64,000 bases of DNA from Tupaia tana. Lineage: Eukaryota; Chordata; Mammalia; Scandentia; Tupaiidae. Positions within the stretch are counted from its first letter, which is position 1, and each line of letters starts with the position of its first letter. Below, in pieces: positions 56,223-64,000 of this stretch. The notes beneath the pieces are model-generated. The model worked only from the letters and a program-made list of their open reading frames with translations, had not been told where the DNA came from and searched no databases. The stretch covers positions 10,515,378 to 10,579,377 of the forward strand of contig JAKSZU010000029.1 in assembly GCA_026018925.1 (NCBI GenBank), read 5' to 3'. The position numbers and the translations under genes were made by a program.

Positions 56223-58115
56223 AAAAATTATATTCTTTCTTTTCATAAGGTTTCAATCTGGTGTGAGTTCTCTGATGTACAGTGAGGTGTGCCTTCTGAG
56301 AGAAAGTTAACTTACACTGTACACATTCATAGGGCTTCTCTCCTGTGTGAATTCTCTGATGTACAGTGAGGTGTGCCTTCTGGGAGAACATTTTCTTACA
56401 CTGTCCACATTCATAGGGCTTCTCTCCTGTGTGACTTCTCTGATGTACAGTGAGGGATAACTTCTGGTAGAATGTTTTCCTACATTGATCACATTCATAA
56501 GGTTTCTCCCCTGTGTGAGTTCTTTGATGTGTAGTGAGGTGTGACTTCTGGGAGAATGTTTTCTTACATTGTTCACATTCATAAGGCTTCTCCCCTGTGT
56601 GACTTCTTTGATGCTTACTGAGGTATGACTTCTGAGAGAATGTTTTCTTACATTGTTCACATTCATAGGGCTTCTCCCCTGTGTGACTCCTCTGATGTAC
56701 AGTGAGGGATGACTTCTGGTAGAATGTTTTCCTACACTGTTCACATTCATAGCGAGTCTCTCCTGTGTGAGTTCTTTGATGTTTACTGAGGTATGACTTC
56801 TGAGAGAATGTTTTTTTACATTGTTCACATTCATAGGGTTTCTCTCCTGTATGAATCCTCTGATGAACAGCGAGGGAAGGCTTCTCTGAAAATGTTTTCC
56901 TACATTGTTCACATTCATAGGGTTTCTCTCCTGTGTGAATTCTCTGATGCACAGTGAGATGTGACTTCTTGTTGAACATTTTCCTACACTGTTCACATTC
57001 AAAAGGTTTCTCTCCTGTATGAATTCTCTGATGCACAGTGAGGTATGTCTTCTTGTAGAACATTTTCCTACACTGTTCACATTCATAGGGTTTCTCTCCT
57101 GTGTGAATTCTCTGATGTACAGTGAGGTGTGACTTCCTGTAGAACATTTTCCTACATTGTTCACATTCAAAAGGTTTCTCTCCTGTGTGAATTCTCTGAT
57201 GTACACTGAGTGCTGACTTCTGTGAGAATGTTTTCCTGCATTGTTCACATTCATAGGGTTTCTCTCCTGTGTGACTTCTCTGATGTATAGTGAGGGATGA
57301 TTTCTGGGAGAACGATTTTCTACATTGTTCACATTCATAGGGTTTCTCTCCTGTGTGAATTCTCTGATGTACATTGAGTGCTGATTTCCGGAAAAAGGTT
57401 TTCCTACATTTTTCACACTCATAGGGTTTCTCTCCTGTGTGACTTCTCTGATGTATACTGAGTGCTGACTTTCGGTAGAACGTCTTCCTACATTGTTCAC
57501 ATTCATAGGGTCTCTCCCCTGTGTGAATTCTCTGATGTACACTGAGTGCTGACTTTTGGAAGAATGTTTTCCTACATTGTTCACATTCATAAGGTTTCTC
57601 TCCTGTGTGAAATCGCTGATGTATAATGAGATGTGATTTCTGGTAGAATGTTTTCTTACAGTGTTCACATACATAGAGTTTCTCTTTTGTGTGAGTTTTC
57701 TGATGTATAGTCAGGTCTGATTTCCGAGTGAATATTTTCTTACAATGTTCACATTCATAGGATCTGCCTACTGTGTATGTCCTCAGATGATTAGCGAGGT
57801 GTGAGTTCAGTAATAAGAATTCCCTGCATTCTTTACATTCACAGGTTTTTTTTCCAGTGTGAATTCTCTCATGCATAACTAAAGTTGACTTCCAGGAGAA
57901 AGTTTCCTTACATTGTTGACATTCATAAGGTTTTTCTTCACTGTGATTTCTCTCATGTACAGTGATTTTTGACTTTTGGAAAATGGCTTTTTGGCATTTA
58001 TTATATTCATAGGGCTTTTCCCTTGTGAAGATTCTCTGATAAACAGCTAGATCAGATTCCTGAATGAAGGATTTCTCTTCACTTGCATAGGACTTTTCTG
58101 CGCATCTCAGGTGTA
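56194..58115 (-). CDS. KRAB zinc-finger protein, C2H2 finger exon (18 canonical fingers)
   Basis: Sequence-specific DNA-binding part of a nuclear KRAB repressor; such proteins recruit TRIM28/KAP1 and often silence retroelements. From the ATG at 57876 the frame has 560 codons. The same frame stays open upstream to 58143. A splice acceptor CCTTTTATTACAG fits at 58116, and splicing the phase-1 KRAB-B donor (59377) to it keeps the frame. The first two or three fingers are degenerate (tyrosine for the first cysteine in EYNKCQK; a final tyrosine for histidine in HLRTY). Eighteen complete C-x2-C-x12-H-x3-H fingers with TGEKP linkers follow, most beginning YECEQCRK or YECEQCKK. The protein ends with a broken finger and the tail KEYNFSQMFSKPFY. 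Fingers are highly alike, so the array is recent or homogenised. The orthologue is unknown. Confidence 0.88.
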
Positions 58116-59376
58116 CTGTAATAAAAGGTTTTAAAAGAATTTCTCACATTCACATTTACAGTGTACCTCATATATTTTCTGTTGACTAACTGGTGTAGTT
58201 AGACTTCTGGCTGAAAGTTTACTTCTACACCTGAGTTATGTTCTAGGCATTGAGAGCTATTTTATCATGTTTTCCCATATTCATTTTGTTTACTGTAGTC
58301 TCCTTCACATCAACCCTATTATGTGTCAATATTGCCTTTGTTGGGAAGACTTTCTCTTGTTCACTACTTTTTCTTGTTCAAAATGCTACTGTCTGTTTTA
58401 TATTATGTGAATCGGAATATGATGCGTATGGTATATGAGAGATTCTCTAAATTGTAGGTATCAGAACTCTCTCTAGCATATACTTTATCAGGCCACGGAG
58501 AAGTGTATTTTCACATAAATTATACTCATGCATTATCAGTGAATAATTTTCATTATTTTAATTGTTTCAAAAGATATAAACTCAAACATTTCTCTTTATT
58601 CAACTCTTTTCTTAGTTGTTGCTACTGATGATTAGAACGTGCCAAAAATGTGTGTCCTGATTTCCAACTCTGCTCTATCATGTCATCTACTTTTGAGACA
58701 TTCTTGATTGAGAAAAAGACAACTCTATCTGTGTACCCCATCTAACAAAGACTTCTGTAAAGTTCATGAATAAAATGAGTAAATAGAAATAAATCACTTC
58801 CTGTATTTAAAAAAATTGTCATTAATCAATCATAATTTTTCCTTAGAAATTACAGTAACAGATATTTAAAAACTGAATCATGCTTTGCTTTGCTTCTTTA
58901 AGTTTCTCTCATATCTGACAAAATACCTAGGCAAAGATATCTACTTACTACCTTACTGTAGTTATAGTTCACAAGTTTTATTCAAAGTATTCCCTGTCCT
59001 AACTGTAAGTATTTTGTGCTGCTTCTTTGCTTATGTTAACATTTTCCTGGAGCATTTACTATTTCCAGGATTCACAAATGAAACTCTTTTTCACCAAAGC
59101 AAAAATGTTCTTTAGAAAGGACTTGTGTCCAATGAAAATAAATACTCATCTCCCTAAACTTGACTTTCTTTAAGACTCCTTCAGAACTAATATACCTCAT
59201 TTTCCCACACTCTTAGCCCAGTAAAACATTTTCACGTTTTTTCTCTCACACTACAAATATTCATTTTGTTTTTTTCTCGCAATGAAACATAAGTTCTTTG
59301 AAACTAAATACATTAAATTAGTCTAATTTAATTTAGTTAGTCTCTGACTAATTTAATTTAGCATGGACTGACTAAC
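58116..59376 (-). other. Intron between KRAB-B and the finger exon (predicted)
   Basis: Minus-strand intron between the donor at 59376 (GTTAGT) and the predicted acceptor at 58116. Near 58130-58250 it holds finger-like wording in another frame (KIYEVHCKCECEK), a decayed older part of the exon. 58250-59340 is AT-rich with no repeats recognised. Confidence 0.6.
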
Positions 59377-59466
59377 CTGGGAGGTTCTGGTTGCAGAGTT
59401 CTAATGTCCATGGCTCTCCTCCTTGCTCCAACTTAAAGATCACCGCAGGTTTAGCAATGCAGTGTC
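59377..59466 (-). CDS. KRAB-B box exon of the zinc-finger gene
   Basis: The minus strand reads, after acceptor CATTAACAG, a 90-bp exon that begins in phase 1, giving GHCIAKPAVIFKLEQGGEPW followed by TLELCNQNLP, and ends before donor GTTAGT. This is the KRAB-B box (pattern KPEVIFKLEQGEEPW). The GHC(I/T)xKP opening is shared by ZNF717-like and related primate genes, but identity is not claimed. Both splice phases match the neighbouring exons. Confidence 0.88.
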
Positions 59467-59688
59467 CTGTTAATGGAAAATAGTGTGGAATTTTGCCAAG
59501 ATCGCAACCTATTTGAAGAGTAAGAACAGACCTGCTTCATCAGCTGTGCAATGAAGGGGCTAATTTGAGCACTTCTTAAAGAGTAGCACCACTCACATTA
59601 AGCATAGAATGAAATCTCACAGCAAGATAGCATTAATAGCCGTAAAACTTTTGAACATTTATTATGAAAGAAGACAGGGATTACTTTA

Positions 59689-60224
<536 letters not shown>

Positions 60225-60359
60225 GTTGTGCTTCAACAGAAAGCCAAAGATGTTTATATCTTCTATGTGAATATTCTTATGAAAATGGAACTGCAGAAGT
60301 TTCTCATAAAAGGAGAAAGAATACACCTTACAGTAAAAGTGGAAACAGTTTATGTCAAG
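60225..60359 (+). other. Exon-like segment of 135 bp with good splice sites, plus strand
   Basis: A long pyrimidine tract and TGTGTTATCAG precede it, and TCAAG/GTAAGT follows. Two reading frames are open through it; one gives hydrophilic wording such as ENGTAEVSHKRRKNTPYSKS. The surroundings contain no other exon I can place. Its first part is repeated at 62302-62345. It could be a stranded exon of a duplicated or relocated gene. The parent gene is not recognised. Confidence 0.45.
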
Positions 60360-60643
60360 GTAAGTGTTTCTGGGCTGTGATAAAAAAACAAAGGCAGTAA
60401 AGGTATTGAAGTAAATGATTGTACAAAGAGATTTTGTATTGAAATACTTGACAATATTTCAGTGAAACATTTCATATGCTTGCAGTTATTAATAAATTAC
60501 TTATAGGTTTATGGATGTTTATAGGCATCTTTATATTGCTCTTGTGCATTGAGAAGAATTGATAATGTCCACCAAGATGAACATCACCCACTTCCTAAAG
60601 CACAAAGCATAAATAATGGCAAAAAAGTAACAAACATGTTACA

Positions 60644-61309
60644 GGACCAGATTTTTTTTTTTTCATTTTATAAAAATGTTTTATTTTAAAACAGGTCTAT
60701 AAAAGTAGAAATCACATACAAAAATACAGATTACTCTTGACATGTTGGCAAAACAGCTTATGGCTAGACTTGAGTCTGGAAGAACTGTTTGAGGGCACCC
60801 ATAAGTCAGAGTCCAACCAGATCCTATCACCAGCCCTTGTCACTAATCTGTAAACAGTAATTTCAAGTAGTATTTAGCACTTTTTAACTACTAATAAATT
60901 GAAACATAATCATTTCCTGTATAACACTACTTTGAAATGTTTTTCCTTAGATCTGAGCAGATAAGGGCACTTTATGCTACTGTTGCTAATATTAAAAAAT
61001 TTTTGATGAAAAGTTATTGTTTATAGAAATAATGGGTTTTTGGCTTTTTTGCATTTTGAATATTTAAGGAAGTCATGAATCTAAATAAACTAGCTTTTCG
61101 TGATTTTAAAAAGTAGAATTTAATCTTTTTGCTTTTGTGTACATTTTTTTTTTTTTTAAATCACTGATACTTATCAAAAGGTTCAACACCTGAGCTTTAA
61201 CTCTCATGTAGGCACGAGTAGTACTTACTGCTCTGAGGCTGCATGGAACACATTCCTGTTTCTAGTGTGTCTGGCAGTTCCTCTTAGGGAACTTTAAGGA
61301 CCAGATTTT
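60644..61309 (-). pseudogene. Retroposed mRNA 3' end (processed fragment)
   Basis: GGACCAGATTTT occurs at 60644-60655 and 61298-61309 as a target-site duplication. On the minus strand the insert ends in a short poly-A (complement of the T run at 60652-60663), preceded by an AATAAA signal (complement within TTTTATTTTAAAAC). The 5' end, around 61200-61290, may hold the last codons of a coding region (a frame ending SSKYYSCLHES then stop). The rest looks like 3' UTR. The parent gene is not identified. Confidence 0.8.
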
Positions 61310-62036
61310 CATTATACCAGCCACCCTCAGACTGCAGAATAAGGATGAGCTTAAGGAACTGTGACAGGGTTAAAATCAAGTTTAAAAATGACTACCTAAA
61401 ACAGAAATATGTATACTGAATAGGGAAATCATCCTATTAAGAAACAGCAGGAGGATAATTTAGTACTAATTTGTTTTACGGTGGATGAAAAGAGATTAAT
61501 AGAATGCTTTCTAATTAAACAGAAACATACACATAGGTCCTGTAAACTCAAACTGGGGCAAAAATATGAGCAACAGAGAGAAGAATCTTGTGAAAATCAT
61601 GTTCAAAGTTTTTTTAGCCAAATATTTAGGGAGCAGCAGAAACTCATTAGCAGCTGACCTGACACAATCCTAAGGTATGAAAGTGAACCTAGGCTCAACT
61701 GTTATGCTCAAAGAGAATGTAAGACAGAAAATAAAAGGACAGAAAATCAGAAAAAAGCTCATACATATGGATAAAGAAATAGAACAGAGCCATGAAAAAC
61801 AAGAATCTTTTTTGACTTTTTGATATAGGGTGTTTTGATATACAGTCAACAAAGAAAAAGACACAGAAAGAGGTAAGAGAAGTGAGAAGTCATGTCCGAA
61901 AAATTCACAGACCGGACTACCACCATGGATTCCAAAACTCTGAACCACAAAAGGAAACTGACACATAGCTAACACACCTCATAGGGAAGTGAAAGAACAA
62001 GCAGCTACAGGTGTAAAAAGTTAGACCTCCCACCAA
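61310..62036. other. No gene recognised
   Basis: Unique-like, AT-rich. A 101-codon minus-strand frame at 61670-61975 is serine/phenylalanine-rich low complexity and not convincing. 61805-61970 has weak SINE-like wording (TTTGATATACAG..., AAAAAGACACAGAAAGAGG, CCGGACTACCACCATGG). Confidence 0.4.
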
Positions 62037-62345
62037 AGTAAAAACATACTAGCTCTGTACTAACTCATTCATTACTAAGAATATTATGAGTGCTTCCCCT
62101 ATAGATATGAAAATGTTCTTATTGCAAGGGGCAAAAAGCATACTTAAAATCGCTACTCTAAGGTGCTTATGGTCGCATATAAACACAGAAGTGTAAATAT
62201 ATACCTGAAATAAGTATTCGTTAACTAATTTGGAAACAATTTCACATTGGACCAGGCTAACAAAGTTTTTTTTTTTTCTTTTTTTTTTTCTGTGTTATCA
62301 GGTTGTGCTTCAATAGAAAGCCAAAGATGTTTATATCTTCTATGT
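62037..62345 (+). repeat. Second copy of a 300-bp direct duplication
   Basis: Matches 59958-60258 nearly base for base (a few substitutions and a shorter T tract), including the acceptor-like TGTGTTATCAG and the first 44 or so bases of the exon-like segment. The copies part after TTTATATCTTCTATGTG: the first continues AATATTCTT, the second CAGACCAACG. Confidence 0.95.
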
Positions 62346-62458
62346 GCAGACCAACGAATAGGTGGAACACCATCTAAAATCAAGTTTCTGAAGCCCAGAG
62401 AAAGCAATGGAAATAAAAAGAAAGCACCCCATGGGGGGAAAAAAAAAAAAAAAAAAGA
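62346..62458 (+). other. Divergent continuation of the duplicated exon, ending in poly-A
   Basis: After the duplication the plus strand keeps the same frame open (CADQRIGGTPSKIKFLKP) for about 30 codons, then runs into AAAGCACCCCATGGGGGG and an A run of about 19 at 62440-62457. It looks like a joined transcript end, but parent and mechanism are unknown. Confidence 0.4.
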
Positions 62459-63722
62459 CTTAAGTATTTGAGCACTATCCCTTGTATGGACAGGAAGGCA
62501 GGCCTGTGCTTTCCCTATTTTCAGTCTAAATCCATAGAAATAGTTAATCAGTTCAACTGATGCCACCTATGACATAGCAGCTCCTGTCAATACCCACAAA
62601 ATATTTCATGTACAGGGAACAAAACTCCTAATCTCATATAAAAAATATAGCCCCTTGTCAGTGACATACCCAGAACTTAGGTCTGTTCTTGCCTCACTCA
62701 CACTAAAGAACTTTCTCTAAAAATTAAGAAGCAGTACTTCACCAGATGCATTAAACAAACAAGAGACACAAGAAATATGAGGAAACAAGGAAATATCTCT
62801 CTCCCTAAGGAACAAAACAACTGGTCAATAACAAATAAAGACAAAATAATTCAGAAATGTCAGAAAAAAAATTCAGAATATTCACCATAAACTGACCTTA
62901 AAAACAAAACCTCTTAGTCTAAGCAACCAGAAAATAACCAAAAAATGTGGACAACATTTCGGAAATACTAGACATTGTTAAGCAGCTGAATATCCACATA
63001 ATAGGTATTCTAGAAGGCAAAGATGGGTAAAGTTATAGAAGATCTCTTCCAAGAAATACCATTTGAAAACATCCCATATCTAGAGAAACAAACAAACATC
63101 CAGATCCAGAAAAAAACAGAGAGCCAAATAGAATCAACATACAAACATCATCTCCAAGACACATCATACTCAAATTGAGAAAAGCCAAAAACAAAATTCT
63201 AAAGATTGCAAGAAAGAAGCACAAATTTACTTACAAGTAGTATCCCACCAAACTAAACTGAGACCTTTCAGGAGAAACCATGTAAGCAAGAAAGAAACAG
63301 AAGACCTACTTAACACTCTGAAAGAAAAATAATTTCAACCAACAATATTATGCCCTTCAAGATTATCCTTCAAATGAGAATGAGAAGTATAACCTTCAAG
63401 ATTATCCTTCAAATTAGAATGAGAAGTAAAATCATTCCCAGATAAATAAAATCTGAAAGAACTCACCAACTCTAGACCAGCTCTATAGGAAAGAATTAAA
63501 GGAATACTCTAACAGGAAAATGAAAGGGAGATAAATAGAAGGAGGAGAAAACACACAAAGAATATGACTAACAAAATGGCACGGAGAAGTATGTGAATAT
63601 CAAAAATAATGTTGAATATTAACAGATTAAGTTCTCTATCATAAATATTTACGAGCCCAACACTAGGTCACCAAAATATGTGAAAGAAAGAATGCCAGAT
63701 CTAAAAGGAAAAATAACACTGC
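62459..63722 (+). mobile_element. LINE-1 5' region, ORF1 and ORF2 start, plus strand, inactive
   Basis: From about 62790 the plus strand parallels 46440-47400: CAACATTTCGGAAATACTAGACATTG, CCACATAATAGGTATTCTAGAAGG, TCCAAGACACATCATACTC, then AATATTATGCCCTTCAAGATTATCCTTCAAATGAGAATGAG. The stretch TATAACCTTCAAGATTATCCTTCAAAT(T/G)AGAATGAGAAGTA is duplicated at 63352-63428. ORF2 begins near 63600 and jumps after about 60 bp to an endonuclease part (ATTTACGAGCCCAACACTAGG), so it carries a deletion. Confidence 0.82.
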
Positions 63723-63723
63723 A

Positions 63724-63900
63724 GGGGCCGGCAGGTGGTGTGGTAATTAAGGACACTAGACTTCCACATGGCGGATTCCAGCTCGAGTCTCGGACCTGAT
63801 GGCTTCCTTCTCGCTTTCCCTCTCTCTCTCTCTCTCCCTCTCTCTCTCGCTCTTGCTCTCTTCCTCTCTGGTCAAATTAAAAATAAATAAATAAATAAAG
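63724..63900 (+). mobile_element. Old short-type tRNA SINE
   Basis: GGGGCCGGCAGGTGGTGTGGTAATTAAGG head, AGCTCGAGTCTCGG box, then a long (TC)n expansion at about 63810-63866 and an (AAAT)n tail. The first SINE after 9.3 kb without one. Confidence 0.9.
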
Positions 63901-64000
63901 TTAAAAATTATTTTTTAAAAAATAATATAGCAACACACTAACTGTTGGGGATTACAACATCCCGCCGACACCACTGTATAGATTATATACACACAAAAAA

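Noticed and set aside
56307-57674. 455-codon open frame on the minus strand
   Set aside because: It overlaps the zinc-finger exon in another frame. The 84-bp repeat unit lacks stops in that frame, so the length is a by-product of the array.
61670-61975. 101-codon minus-strand frame with membrane-like stretches
   Set aside because: T/C-rich composition on the minus strand, no conserved motif, no gene context.

Overview
The window is nuclear DNA of a placental mammal. It carries an intronless odorant-receptor coding region of family OR7, a KRAB/C2H2 zinc-finger gene split into exons with matching splice phases, many LINE-1 pieces and one betaretrovirus-like provirus. About 35 copies belong to a young tRNA-headed SINE, and some 20 more are older, diverged relatives. 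This SINE is not Alu, B1/B2, a carnivore SINEC, an equine ERE or the rabbit C repeat. My best guess for the host is a colugo (Dermoptera), whose genome is known for lineage-specific tRNA-derived SINEs, but this is an inference made without a database search. OR7 receptors beside KRAB zinc-finger genes recall the human 19p13 arrangement.

Layout: 1-2.4 kb is a minus-strand L1 split by a SINE. 2.4-16.5 kb is single-copy-like DNA packed with SINEs, densest at 10.2-14.5 kb. 16.5-17.6 kb is a minus-strand L1 fragment. 17.68-18.66 kb is the OR7 coding region, complete except that its usual start codon reads ATC. 19-31.7 kb mixes OR flank, SINEs and stacked L1 3' ends. 31.78-36.30 kb is a minus-strand provirus with two LTRs, broken gag, no visible pol and an env remnant. 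36.3-37.5 kb is a rather well kept L1 3' end. 40.8-43.6 kb holds more L1. 45.7-52.1 kb is a near-full-length but dead plus-strand L1. 52.3-53.2 kb holds an unidentified broken coding relic. 54.4-63.7 kb is almost free of SINEs and contains the zinc-finger gene on the minus strand: KRAB-A 59715-59841, KRAB-B 59377-59466, finger exon from about 58115 to 56194. It also holds a retroposed 3' mRNA end and a 300-bp duplication that includes an exon-like segment. The end is another L1 and an old-type SINE.

At larger scale, the DNA downstream of the OR7 gene (18.7-38.8 kb) looks like a diverged copy of 2.9-9.6 kb in the same order. This suggests an old tandem duplication of the receptor unit, later expanded unequally by insertions. 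The receptor of the first copy is not in the window. The genes here do not form a pathway. Most of the rest is retroposon-derived.
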